Shown here in pieces: positions 52,988 through 62,423 of a stretch of DNA of 64,000 nt. The stretch comes from Suipraeoptans intestinalis. Its GTDB lineage: Bacteria > Bacillota > Clostridia > Lachnospirales > Lachnospiraceae. The stretch's first letter is position 1. Each line of letters opens with the position of its first letter. The notes under the pieces were generated by a model. The model worked only from the letters and a program-made list of their open reading frames with translations. It ran no database searches and was not told the DNA's origin. The position numbers and the translations under genes are program-made. The stretch spans positions 1 through 64,000 of the forward strand of contig NZ_VULY01000018.1 of NCBI RefSeq assembly GCF_009696485.1, read 5' to 3'.

Positions 52988-53959
52988 ATGAAAAAAAACA
53001 GGAAAATTTTACTGATGACCCTGCTGCTTTTTGGCAGCCTTTTGCTTTTTGGATGCCATAAGAAGCAGGAGCCTACGGCGGAAAGAAAGACGGTAGAGGA
53101 AAAGGAAGAGGCTGAAGGGACAGAAGAAAGAAAAGATGACGGACATTTCCATGGGAAATGGATCGTGGACGCAGAATATGCCGCCGGTCGGGTAGGCGCA
53201 GAAGATACTATTTTTGTGGACAGCCGTGGAGAAAAAGCCGCCATGATGGGAACCATCAGCGGCGCCATCGCCACCACCTGGCAGGACTGGTCGGAAATGT
53301 CCGTGGGTCAGGGAAATGCAGGCTATGCCACCTACCTTCCGGCAGACAAGATGTCGGAAATCCTGGGGAACCTGGGCCTGACAAAGGACAAAGAGATCAT
53401 TATTATCGGAGAGGCAAAGGAAGGCTGGGGAGATGATGCCCGACTTTTGACCCAGCTTCTGGCCTGCGGGTATACAGACGTAAAGATCGTAGACGGAGGC
53501 TACGCTGCCATGAAGGAAAAAGGGGCGGCTACCCAGTTGTTCGCCAGCAAGCCGGAACCGGCAGAGGTGACGGTTGATCAGGTAGATACCTCCAAGATCG
53601 TGACGACAGAGGAGCTTCAGGAGCATTATGCGGATTATAAGATCCTGGATGTGCGAAGCAAAGAAGAATATGACGGAGCGGTCCTGTATGGAGAGGCAAA
53701 AGGAGGGCACTTAAAGGGAGCCATTCATTTTCCTTATACCTCTCTGTTTCAGGAGGACGGGACGTTAAAATCCAACACAGAGATTCAGAAGATGCTGAAG
53801 GATGCAGGCGTAGAACCAGGCGACAAGGTGGCTGCCTACTGCACCGGAGGGATCCGGTCCGCATATATGCAGGTGGTTTTGGAAATGTGCGGATATGAAA
53901 CCTCCTATAACTACATAGAATCCTTCTGGAGATGGTCTGTAGCAGGCGAAGTAGAGTAG
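52988..53959 (+). CDS. rhodanese-domain lipoprotein, 323 aa
   Basis: Exported sulfurtransferase-like lipoprotein. Signal peptide with lipobox (LLMTLLLFGSLLLFGC, Cys near residue 23), then two rhodanese domains: the first (FVDSRGEKAAMMGTISGAI, IIIIGEAKEG) lacks the catalytic Cys, the second has it in YCTGGIRSAYM with LDVRSKEEYDGAV. Such proteins usually act on sulfane sulfur outside the membrane; substrate unknown. AAAGGAG precedes ATG 52988. No terminator separates it from the large surface-protein gene 52 bases on. Confidence 0.88.
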   Translation: MKKNRKILLMTLLLFGSLLLFGCHKKQEPTAERKTVEEKEEAEGTEERKDDGHFHGKWIVDAEYAAGRVGAEDTIFVDSRGEKAAMMGTISGAIATTWQDWSEMSVGQGNAGYATYLPADKMSEILGNLGLTKDKEIIIIGEAKEGWGDDARLLTQLLACGYTDVKIVDGGYAAMKEKGAATQLFASKPEPAEVTVDQVDTSKIVTTEELQEHYADYKILDVRSKEEYDGAVLYGEAKGGHLKGAIHFPYTSLFQEDGTLKSNTEIQKMLKDAGVEPGDKVAAYCTGGIRSAYMQVVLEMCGYETSYNYIESFWRWSVAGEVE

Positions 53960-54011
53960 GAAGGATCCGACGGCAGGAGAAAAGGGCGACAGAAGGAAAA
54001 GGAGAGTATTT

Positions 54012-57000
54012 ATGAAAAAGAGCAGGATAATGGCGTGGCTTTTAATAGCAATGTTGTGCATATCTGCCCCCATGACAGCGCTGGCAGAAGGAGAGGATTC
54101 GAAAGCTTCCGGGGCATCATCGGCAGTCGTGCCAGAGGCGGATACTTTGGAAGCAGCGGCAGCAACGGAAGGAGAAGCTGCAAACGCCGGAAATTCCGGG
54201 CAGGAAGAAGCAGTGGCGCCGGATAGTGGAACACAGATACTGCCGGAAACACAGTCGGTTTCTGAAACGGCAGAGGCTGCAGATGCGGAAGGCACCGACG
54301 GGGAAGCAGACGCTTCTTCTCCCTGGCAGGCGGAAGACTTTACCTACGGGATGATCGAGCATACCTTAAGCGGATGCAACTATACGCGTGAGATCCAGGT
54401 TCAGGGGACCGGGATCCTGGGATTGTCCGATTCGGGAAAGGAAAAGATCCAGGTCAACAAGCATCTGGTACTTCCGGGGAAAGCGCCGTCAGGAGAGACG
54501 ATAGTAGGAGTAGGTCCCAATGCATTTGCCAAAATGGGGATCGAGACCATCACGTTTCCCGAAGATATGATGATCCCTTATGATGACACAGTCACCCACA
54601 CCATCACACGAAGAGGAAATTTCATTATCAAAAGCGGGGCTTTTTCTGATAACAATCTTACAGCGATGGATTTTCCCGAGGGAATTCTGTTTATTGACGC
54701 TGCGGCATTTAAAAACAACCGTATGACGGAGGTGCGGTTTCCGCATACGCTTTGGATGATCGGAAACCAGGCGTTTGCCTCCAACAGTCTGCGTCAGGTA
54801 CAGCTTCCCGTTACCTGCGATTTTCAGTTCCAGATCGACAATATGGCGTTTGCTGACAACCAGATCCGTTCCGTCACGTTGCCGGATTATACGGAAAAGG
54901 TCTTTATGTACAGCTTTTTCAAGAATCCCGGAATGGAGGAGATCCCGGCCGAGGCGCCGGACAAAGTCAAAGCGGAAGGAGCCGGAGTCGTTTATATGTA
55001 TACCAACAACGACGCTTTGTTCCAGCTGGATCGGATTCACCATCTGGGAAGGACGGCCGCCAACCAGAAATCCTGGGTACAGAAGCTGATAAAGGGAGAA
55101 GATACCCAGACAGTATGGGGAATCCGGGATTTTACCTATGAGGGGAATACGGTCACAGGACTTTCCGAGAGCGGGATCCAGAAACGGGCGAAGAATAAAA
55201 ACCTGATCCTTCCTTCCCGCACAGATACCGGAGAAGTGGTAAAGGCTGTCGGAAAAGGCGGGACGATAGGAGCTTTCGTGACGGCAGAGGAAGGATTTGA
55301 TTCCGTAGAGATCCCCGATACGGTAGAGACTATAGGAGACAAGGCGTTTCATTCCAGCGGTCTGAAAAGCGTCGTGATCCCTAATTCCGTTACATCTATC
55401 GGGATACAGGCATTTAGCAATAATCAGTTAAAAAAGGTGACGCTTCCGGATTCTGTTACTACATTGGGCGGAGCGGCATTTTCTGACAACCGGATGTTGG
55501 CGGAAGTGCAGATTTCTGCCGGCCTGACGGAACTGATGCCTACTGTGTTTGGACTGACAGGAAACAATGTGTCCAATGAAAATTTAAAGACGGTGATCAT
55601 CCCGAAGGGAATCCGGAAAATCGGAAGGGGTGCTTTTGGAGGACAGGCAATAGAAACCCTCAGTCTTCCGGAAGGACTGCAGGAGATTGATGCGTCTGCT
55701 TTTAAAGGAAACCATCTGTCTTCCCTGGCTCTTCCCGGAACCGTGACCAAGGTGGGAAACAGCGCTTTTGAGCAGGGAGGCGCGGGAGGCTTTCTTACGT
55801 CCCTCTTTCTGTCGGATGGCTTAAAAGAGATCGGAAGCAAGGCTTTTGCCAGAGGGGCTTTGAGCCGGGTGGATCTGCCCTATGGACTGCAAAAGATGAA
55901 CAAGCTGGCGTTTGACGAAAATCAGACGGTGCCTGTGCCGGCTTATACCCCGAATGAAGAGGCGCACAAGCCGCTGGAAGTGGCGGGAGCCACCTTTACC
56001 ATCAAAAAAGCGGAGGATGTTTGGACGGTCAATGACTTTACCTACGATGAGGCAGGCACTACCATAACCGGATTCTCGGAAAGCGGTCATGCGAAGAAAA
56101 CCTCCATGGACACTTTGATCTTCCCGAATCAGAACACGAAAGGAGAAGATATTATCGCCATCGGAGACGGAGCAGCGGGAGGAGGCGGCCTGTTTGCCGG
56201 AGAGGGAGTCGCATTTAAAAAAGTGATACTTCCGGTTCACCTGATCAGGATCGGGAAGTTTGCCTTCGTAGACGCAGGAATCGAATCGGTAGCCTTTCCC
56301 AGCACGCTGACCTCTATCGATATGCGTGCCTTTGCCCAGAACAAGATCAGGGAAGTGGTGCTTCCGGATTCCGTTACCACGCTGGGAGCGGCGGCCTTCG
56401 GATCAAATGATACGCTGGAAAAGGTTGTGATTTCCAGGGGAATGAAAGAGATCCCTGCCAGTGCATTTGTAAATAACACACCGGTAAAAACCTTTACCTC
56501 CGTTACCATCCCGGAGGGGATCGAGAGCATTGGAAATCTGGCTTTTTCCGGAAACGGATTTACTACGCTGACGCTTCCTTCCACCGTAAAAAAGATCGGA
56601 GACAACGCCTTTGCCCAGGGAGATTGCTGCTCCAGTCTGAAAGAAGTTTTTCTGCCGGAAGGATTGACAGAGATCGGGAAAAAGGCTTTTAAGGACACGC
56701 TGCTGACGCAGATCGATATTCCTGCGGGACTGCAGAAGCTGGCAAAAGATACGTTTTCCAATCAGAAAGGAACGGTGGTAAAGGTCCGCACAACAAATGA
56801 GGCGCATCTGAAGGATAATGGCAGGATTTTCTATGCCAGCTCCCAGTATCATAAAGTAGTATACGACAAGCTGACAGGAACCGGCTGGAGCAATGAAGAT
56901 TTTACCTATGAGGGTGGCACTGTCACCGGCTGGTCCCAGCAGGGACACAAGACGCGGAAACGCTGTCTGGACCTGGTACTGCCGGAAGTGAATCCGGAAA

Positions 57001-58439
57001 CCCAAGAACCGATCACCCGGATAGGAGCCGGTGCATTCCAGATCCCGGAGGGAGAATGGGAACAGGGAAAGAGCGGGATCTATTCGCCAAACGGTATGAA
57101 GACCGTGAAGCTTCCGGATACACTACAAGCGATAGAAGAGTCTGCTTTCCAGTACAACAGTCTGGAAAAAGTGGAATTCCCGGCTTCTTTGACAGAGATT
57201 GGAAAACAGGCATTCCATTCCAATAAGCTGAAGGCGGTAGTACTTCCGGATACGGTGAAGACGATCAAGGAAGGCGCTTTTTCAGTCAATGAGATCGTGG
57301 ATCTTACCTTGTCCCGGGGACTGACAAAGATCCCCCAGGCAGCCTTTTCCATGAATATCAACCTGACCCATGTCACACTTCCGGACACCATTACGGAAAT
57401 TGATGATTTTGCATTTGCGGGAGCCAGACTGGAGACACTTGAGATCCCGGCGTCCGTCGTGCGGATCGGAAGAAAAGCCTTTCATCTCCACCATCTGACA
57501 CAGCTTCGCATCCCCGGAACAGTCAAGGAAATCGGGGAGTCTGCTTTTGAGGGAACCTTTAAATTCCTTTCTCTGCGGGAACTGATCCTGGAAGAGGGGA
57601 TCGAAACGATCGGAACCAATGCTTTTAAGGAAGGATATCTGGAAACTGTCCAGCTTCCCAGCAGTCTGAAATTTCTGGCAGAGAGTGTATTTCCCAATAA
57701 TGCAGGGGTCAACGGAGACTATGTGGTAGCGTGCTATACAAAGAATCCGGAACACAAAAATCTGAAGGCTTCCGACAAATCTCATCGCATTGTATATCAG
57801 GGAAGCGAGTCCGCAGGGCAGTGGATACAGGACGGAACCGGCTGGTGGTATCGCTTGGCAGACGGGTCCTATCCGGTGAATCAGTGGGAGAGGATTGATG
57901 GACAATGGTATTACTTTAATGGATCCGGTTACGCTCTTTGCGGACAGTGGCAGAGCTTTGGCGGCACCTGGTACTATTTTGACGGAAGCTGTAAGGCGGT
58001 GACCGGATGGCAGCTCGTGGGTGGTGCCTGGTATTACTTTGATCAGGAGACCTGTGCCATGAAAACGGGTTGGATCAAGGACGGAAGCACCTGGTATTTC
58101 CTTTCCGGCAGCGGGGCCATGCAGACCGGTTGGCTGAATCAGGGAGGCGCCTGGTACTATCTGAATCCGGCAGGCGGACAGATGATGATCGGCTGGATCA
58201 GCGTAGGCGGACAGTGGTACTTTATGGACAAAGAGACAGGAGCCATGCGTACCGGCTGGATTAAGGATGGAAGTACCTGGTACTTCTTAAACGGCAATGG
58301 AATCATGAAAACCGGCTGGCTGCAGAGCGGAACCATCTGGTACTATCTGAAGGCGGACGGAGCTATGGCGGAAAGTACAGTAGTAAATGTAGGCGGAACC
58401 AATTATCGGTTTGACGGATCGGGTGTGTGGATTGGATAA
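54012..58439 (+). CDS. BspA-type leucine-rich-repeat surface protein with choline-binding-type repeats, 1475 aa
   Basis: Secreted adhesin-like protein. Signal peptide (MAWLLIAMLCISAPMTALA), an Ala/Glu-rich linker to about residue 105, then four ectodomain modules each starting with a D-F-T-Y motif (near 54340, 55126, 56032, 56908) and containing LRR_5 units such as FPSTLTSIDMRAFAQNKI and LPDSVTTLGGAAFSDN. The C-terminal 200 residues are aromatic repeats (GWWYRLADGSYPVNQW, GWIKDGSTWYFL) of the choline-binding/CW_binding type that anchor proteins to wall teichoic acid or similar. LRR_5 proteins often bind host or bacterial surfaces; the target is unknown. AAAAGGAG precedes ATG 54012. Confidence 0.93.
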   Translation: MKKSRIMAWLLIAMLCISAPMTALAEGEDSKASGASSAVVPEADTLEAAAATEGEAANAGNSGQEEAVAPDSGTQILPETQSVSETAEAADAEGTDGEADASSPWQAEDFTYGMIEHTLSGCNYTREIQVQGTGILGLSDSGKEKIQVNKHLVLPGKAPSGETIVGVGPNAFAKMGIETITFPEDMMIPYDDTVTHTITRRGNFIIKSGAFSDNNLTAMDFPEGILFIDAAAFKNNRMTEVRFPHTLWMIGNQAFASNSLRQVQLPVTCDFQFQIDNMAFADNQIRSVTLPDYTEKVFMYSFFKNPGMEEIPAEAPDKVKAEGAGVVYMYTNNDALFQLDRIHHLGRTAANQKSWVQKLIKGEDTQTVWGIRDFTYEGNTVTGLSESGIQKRAKNKNLILPSRTDTGEVVKAVGKGGTIGAFVTAEEGFDSVEIPDTVETIGDKAFHSSGLKSVVIPNSVTSIGIQAFSNNQLKKVTLPDSVTTLGGAAFSDNRMLAEVQISAGLTELMPTVFGLTGNNVSNENLKTVIIPKGIRKIGRGAFGGQAIETLSLPEGLQEIDASAFKGNHLSSLALPGTVTKVGNSAFEQGGAGGFLTSLFLSDGLKEIGSKAFARGALSRVDLPYGLQKMNKLAFDENQTVPVPAYTPNEEAHKPLEVAGATFTIKKAEDVWTVNDFTYDEAGTTITGFSESGHAKKTSMDTLIFPNQNTKGEDIIAIGDGAAGGGGLFAGEGVAFKKVILPVHLIRIGKFAFVDAGIESVAFPSTLTSIDMRAFAQNKIREVVLPDSVTTLGAAAFGSNDTLEKVVISRGMKEIPASAFVNNTPVKTFTSVTIPEGIESIGNLAFSGNGFTTLTLPSTVKKIGDNAFAQGDCCSSLKEVFLPEGLTEIGKKAFKDTLLTQIDIPAGLQKLAKDTFSNQKGTVVKVRTTNEAHLKDNGRIFYASSQYHKVVYDKLTGTGWSNEDFTYEGGTVTGWSQQGHKTRKRCLDLVLPEVNPETQEPITRIGAGAFQIPEGEWEQGKSGIYSPNGMKTVKLPDTLQAIEESAFQYNSLEKVEFPASLTEIGKQAFHSNKLKAVVLPDTVKTIKEGAFSVNEIVDLTLSRGLTKIPQAAFSMNINLTHVTLPDTITEIDDFAFAGARLETLEIPASVVRIGRKAFHLHHLTQLRIPGTVKEIGESAFEGTFKFLSLRELILEEGIETIGTNAFKEGYLETVQLPSSLKFLAESVFPNNAGVNGDYVVACYTKNPEHKNLKASDKSHRIVYQGSESAGQWIQDGTGWWYRLADGSYPVNQWERIDGQWYYFNGSGYALCGQWQSFGGTWYYFDGSCKAVTGWQLVGGAWYYFDQETCAMKTGWIKDGSTWYFLSGSGAMQTGWLNQGGAWYYLNPAGGQMMIGWISVGGQWYFMDKETGAMRTGWIKDGSTWYFLNGNGIMKTGWLQSGTIWYYLKADGAMAESTVVNVGGTNYRFDGSGVWIG
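57841..58430 (+). repeat. cell-wall-binding module, copy 1 of a 590-bp repeat
   Basis: Pairs with 61763-62352 at an offset of 3922 bases with nine mismatches and no gaps by hand count; it encodes about ten aromatic ~20-residue repeats (WYYF, WYFL). Confidence 0.9.
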
Positions 58440-58451
58440 GAGATTCAATCC

Positions 58452-58500
58452 GGGAGAGATCTTTGACAGACAAAAAGGTCTGATGGAAAAGGTCTCTCCC
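58452..58500 (+). other. 12-bp RNA hairpin between the first two surface-protein genes
   Basis: GGGAGAGATCTT (58452-58463) and AAGGTCTCTCCC (58489-58500) pair with one G-U; no T tract follows, so it may be an mRNA stabiliser or processing site rather than a terminator. Confidence 0.5.
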
Positions 58501-58533
58501 TGCACTTATGTCAGATAACAGCAGGGGGAACAT

Positions 58534-61500
58534 ATGAAAAACGAAAGAGAAACAGGGAAGAGGATCCTTTCAGCAGCACTGGCTGCGGCATTGATGATTT
58601 CTTCCGTATGGTTTACAAAAGAAACAGAAGTCCGTGCGACAAACTGCGGCGGACTGGAGGAAGTGGACGTATATGTCCCGGGAGCCGAGGAAGTAGTAAA
58701 AAATCCGGCGTTGCACTGGGCGGTTAGAGCGTCTTTGAATGCAGTGAAAGAGCATGTTAAGATTACGCCGGAGGTTATGGAAGAAGTTAAACATTTGTCT
58801 TATGCCCAACTGAATCATCCGGAAAATTTTTCCAAGTGGAAACAGCAATACTGGATCGATGATCTGTCGGGGCTGCAGTATGCCACCAATATGGAAATCC
58901 TTGAGATCACATCCACCGCTTTCAAAGAAGGAGCCAGCCTTTCAGATCTGTCTCCTATTGAGAATCTGACCAAGCTGAAAAATGTACAGTTTCCCAATGA
59001 CAATCTCACAAATATCGACAAACTGAAGAAGCTGACCAATATGGAGATCCTGTATCTGGACAGCAACAAGATTCAGGATGTGTCAGCTCTTTCCGGGATG
59101 AAAAAATTGACACAGCTGTCTCTTAGCAGAAATGAGATAAAAAATGTAGAGATGCTGTCCGGGCTGAAAAATCTGAAGTATATCAACCTTTCCTACAATC
59201 AGATTTCCTCGCTTCCGGATCTGTCGGCACTTTCCAATGCGGAAAGCTTCATTGTTAGCCATAATCAGCTGACAGATGCCACGCCGATCAGCAAGCTGCA
59301 TAATCTCAGGGCATTGGATCTGACAGGGAATCCGAATCTGACGAATATCAAAGCTCTGGCGACCTTGACCAATCTGGACAAAGCTAGGACTATGCTGCCG
59401 GAAGGAACCAGTAAAGAAGATCTTTTTGCGGCTATCGATATCAACAAGCTGTTCGCCAATTTCAGTATCAGCAACATGAAAGCTTCTGACGTAGAAGCAG
59501 TGGAAAAATCGCTGAGCGCCTATGAGAAACTGACACAGGAGCAGAAAACCTATATTCCTTCCGAAAAAATCCAGGCGATCCAAAGCAATCTGGAAAAGGT
59601 GAAAAACGGAGGGACGCCGGATGCCTATCCCCAATGGGATGCAGATAATGTAAAAGTTCCGGTACTGGATCGTCTGGAAATCCATGTGGTAGATAAAAAG
59701 GGAAATCCTTTGTCCAATATTTCCTTTATCAAGCATGCCATGGGAACCAAGGAATATGTTTCGGATGAAAACGGTCTTTTGACGATAGATCATAGGTTAA
59801 ATGATGATTATTGGGATACTTATGTGGAGATCAAGGGAAGTGATTATGTTGCATCTCCTGCCCGTATCGACTATAAGACCAAAGACGGAAGAACCTTTAC
59901 GGTAAACGGAAAGATGGTGACCGGTCTGGAGGAATACACTATAGTAGTGGTGCCGGCGGCAGAATATGTCAATAAAGACAACCTGCAAAAGGCAGTAGAG
60001 GCCACCAAGGAGGTGGAGCACGAGACGCAGTATACGGCAGATAGCTGGAAACCTTATAAAAAAGCACTGGAAGAGGCGAAAGCTGTCCTGGAGAATGTGG
60101 ATGCTACTCAGCTGCAGGCGGATCAGGCGGCAGAAGCTCTGAGCAAGGCGACAGCAGCCCTGACAAAATCCAGTGTCCTGCGAGCCCTGAAGGTAACGGT
60201 AAAGGACAGCAACGGAAATCTGTTTGGAAGAGCCTTTAAATTCCAATTGCATCGAAACGACACCATGGAAGGCGCTTATAACGAATATTCGGACCCAAAC
60301 ACGTCTGTCGCTTATTTTATACCCACACGGGCGTATAAAAGCGGGCAGATCTGGCAGGTGCATGCCTGCACGGAGGAACCCTATGAGTTTCCGGTGATCA
60401 GCGTGGAAGCCGGGGAGCAAAACGGCGAGATCTACATTCGCAAGGTAAACGGTCAGGAAGTGACCAATGGATTTGAAATGAATATTACCCTGCAGCCGGC
60501 GGAAAAATCTACGGCTACAAGAAAACCGGATCCGACCGTTTTGAAAGAGAAGCTTGCGAAGACAAAAACTTTAAACAAAGCAGAGTACATCCCGTCTACT
60601 TTTCAGGTGCTGGAAACAGCGGCAGAAGCAGGAGAAAAGGCAGCCGCTGCCGGAAAAACACAGGAAGAGATAAACGCCGCTATAGCTGCTTTGGAGCATG
60701 CGTTTGCCGGATTGAAGATCCTTCCCAACAAGGCGGCGCTACGGGAAGAACTGAACATGAAAGAGAGCCATAGGGCTTCCTATTATACAAACACCAGCTG
60801 GAAAGCCTATGAAGATCAGTATGCGGCGGCTTTACAGGTATATGAAGACCCGGAAGCCGATGAGACTGCGGTGGAACAGGCAAGAACAGCACTTCTGGAG
60901 AAAAGGAATCATCTGGTAAACAAAGGCAATAAAAATCAACTAAAAAAACTGTTGGATGACTGCAGTGGACTAAAAGCAGAAGATTACGAAAGCGGATTCG
61001 ATCTGTTTACACAGGAGTTAGAGAAGGCAGCCCGGCTTTACGAGCAGGAGGACGTTACACAGGCACAGATCAATGAACAGGTCAAAAAGTTAAATGAAGT
61101 GCTTGGCTATTTGATTCCCGTAAAACCCGCCGCCCCTGCCACCTGTGAATCCGGTGTGTTCAAAGCAAATATTCTGGATGCAAAGGGAAGACCGGTATCC
61201 GGCGTAAAACTTCAGTTCAGTAATGCGGAAGAGGGGGTATTTTCCGCAAAAGCTTCCGATAAAAACGGAGTGGTGGAGTTCCGCATCAGTTCTTATGATA
61301 TTGGAAAAGAGATCACCGCACAATTGGCAGATACCAACTATACAACGGAAGATACCCATACGTTTACGGCCAAGGAAGGGGAAGAAGCCTATTACGCTGT
61401 GCTGGATCAGATAGACGGACAACCTTATCAGGATGGGATCAGTATCATCTATACAGTAAAAAGTCTGCAGCCGGCAGAAAAAAGCAGCCTGCAGGAAAAG

Positions 61501-62361
61501 ATAGCGGAAGCAAAGACGGCACTGGAACAAGCAGGGAAATATACACCGGAATCTATTGCATCGCTTCAGGATGCTCTGCAGAAAGCGGAAATGGTGTATG
61601 CGGATGAAGAGGCTCTTCAAAGTGAAGTGGAAATTGCAAAAATCCGACTGTCAAATACCATATTGGGATTAAAAGAAAAAGAAGAGCCGGAACCGGAACC
61701 GCAGCCTCAGCCTCAGCCGGATCCCCAACCTGAGGTAGGGAAATGGCGCAGCGATCAGAACGGCTGGTGGTATCGCTTGGCAGACGGATCTTATCCGGTG
61801 AATCAGTGGGAGAGGATTGATGGACAATGGTATTACTTTAATGGATCCGGTTACGCTCTTTGCGGACAGTGGCAGAGCTTTGGCGGCACCTGGTACTATT
61901 TTGACGGAAGCTGTAAGGCGGTGATCGGATGGCAGCTCGTGGGTGGTGCCTGGTATTACTTTGATCAGAAGACCTGTGCCATGAAAACGGGTTGGATCAA
62001 GGACGGAAGCACCTGGTATTTCCTTTCCGGCAGCGGGGCCATGCAGACCGGTTGGCTGAATCAGGGAGGCGCCTGGTACTATCTGAATCCGGCAGGCGGA
62101 CAGATGATGACCGGCTGGATCAGCGTAGGCGGACAGTGGTACTTTATGGACAAAGAGACGGGAGCCATGCGTACCGGCTGGATTAAGGATGGAAGTACCT
62201 GGTACTTCTTAAACGGCAACGGAACCATGAAAACCGGCTGGCTGCAGAGCGGAACCATCTGGTACTATCTGAAGGCGGACGGAGCTATGGCGGAAAATAC
62301 AGTAGTAAATGTAGGCGGAACCAATTATCGGTTTGACGGATCGGGTGTGTGGCTTCCTTAG
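58534..62361 (+). CDS. internalin-like LRR protein with FIVAR-like repeats and choline-binding-type repeats, 1275 aa
   Basis: Secreted surface protein. Signal peptide ILSAALAAALMISSVW; a helical cap, then six to seven 22-residue LRRs (about residues 105-285: LTNIDKLKKLTNMEILYLDSN, LKYINLSYNQISSLPDLSALSN). Three beta domains of the prealbumin/Cna-B kind (LEIHVVDKKGNPLSNISF, LKVTVKDSNGNLFGRAFKF, FKANILDAKGRPVSGVKL) alternate with five helical FIVAR-like repeats of about 65 residues. A Pro/Glu/Gln spacer (EPEPEPQPQPQPDP) leads to the wall-binding module. ATG 58534 after CAGGGGG. Likely an extended adhesin; ligand unknown. Confidence 0.9.
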   Translation: MKNERETGKRILSAALAAALMISSVWFTKETEVRATNCGGLEEVDVYVPGAEEVVKNPALHWAVRASLNAVKEHVKITPEVMEEVKHLSYAQLNHPENFSKWKQQYWIDDLSGLQYATNMEILEITSTAFKEGASLSDLSPIENLTKLKNVQFPNDNLTNIDKLKKLTNMEILYLDSNKIQDVSALSGMKKLTQLSLSRNEIKNVEMLSGLKNLKYINLSYNQISSLPDLSALSNAESFIVSHNQLTDATPISKLHNLRALDLTGNPNLTNIKALATLTNLDKARTMLPEGTSKEDLFAAIDINKLFANFSISNMKASDVEAVEKSLSAYEKLTQEQKTYIPSEKIQAIQSNLEKVKNGGTPDAYPQWDADNVKVPVLDRLEIHVVDKKGNPLSNISFIKHAMGTKEYVSDENGLLTIDHRLNDDYWDTYVEIKGSDYVASPARIDYKTKDGRTFTVNGKMVTGLEEYTIVVVPAAEYVNKDNLQKAVEATKEVEHETQYTADSWKPYKKALEEAKAVLENVDATQLQADQAAEALSKATAALTKSSVLRALKVTVKDSNGNLFGRAFKFQLHRNDTMEGAYNEYSDPNTSVAYFIPTRAYKSGQIWQVHACTEEPYEFPVISVEAGEQNGEIYIRKVNGQEVTNGFEMNITLQPAEKSTATRKPDPTVLKEKLAKTKTLNKAEYIPSTFQVLETAAEAGEKAAAAGKTQEEINAAIAALEHAFAGLKILPNKAALREELNMKESHRASYYTNTSWKAYEDQYAAALQVYEDPEADETAVEQARTALLEKRNHLVNKGNKNQLKKLLDDCSGLKAEDYESGFDLFTQELEKAARLYEQEDVTQAQINEQVKKLNEVLGYLIPVKPAAPATCESGVFKANILDAKGRPVSGVKLQFSNAEEGVFSAKASDKNGVVEFRISSYDIGKEITAQLADTNYTTEDTHTFTAKEGEEAYYAVLDQIDGQPYQDGISIIYTVKSLQPAEKSSLQEKIAEAKTALEQAGKYTPESIASLQDALQKAEMVYADEEALQSEVEIAKIRLSNTILGLKEKEEPEPEPQPQPQPDPQPEVGKWRSDQNGWWYRLADGSYPVNQWERIDGQWYYFNGSGYALCGQWQSFGGTWYYFDGSCKAVIGWQLVGGAWYYFDQKTCAMKTGWIKDGSTWYFLSGSGAMQTGWLNQGGAWYYLNPAGGQMMTGWISVGGQWYFMDKETGAMRTGWIKDGSTWYFLNGNGTMKTGWLQSGTIWYYLKADGAMAENTVVNVGGTNYRFDGSGVWLP
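61763..62352 (+). repeat. cell-wall-binding module, copy 2 of a 590-bp repeat
   Basis: Second copy; see 57841-58430. The similarity breaks off sharply at both ends, at the domain boundary upstream and four codons before the stop. Confidence 0.9.
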
Positions 62362-62370
62362 CCACGCACC
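62344..62370 (+). other. hairpin spanning the stop codon of the second surface-protein gene
   Basis: GGTGTGTGGC (62344-62353) and GCCACGCACC (62361-62370) pair around a seven-base loop containing the stop codon; no T tract follows. Confidence 0.4.
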
Positions 62371-62423
62371 AAAAGGAAACACTTTGAAACATTCTCAGAT
62401 AAGACAACAGGGGGAAAATACAG

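Noticed and set aside
54489-55352. 287-codon minus-strand frame opposite the BspA-type gene
   Set aside because: Repetitive + strand coding forces an open antisense frame; no protein features.
58452-58500. Terminator between the first two surface-protein genes
   Set aside because: The stem is strong but followed by TGCACTTA, not a T tract; kept only as an RNA hairpin.
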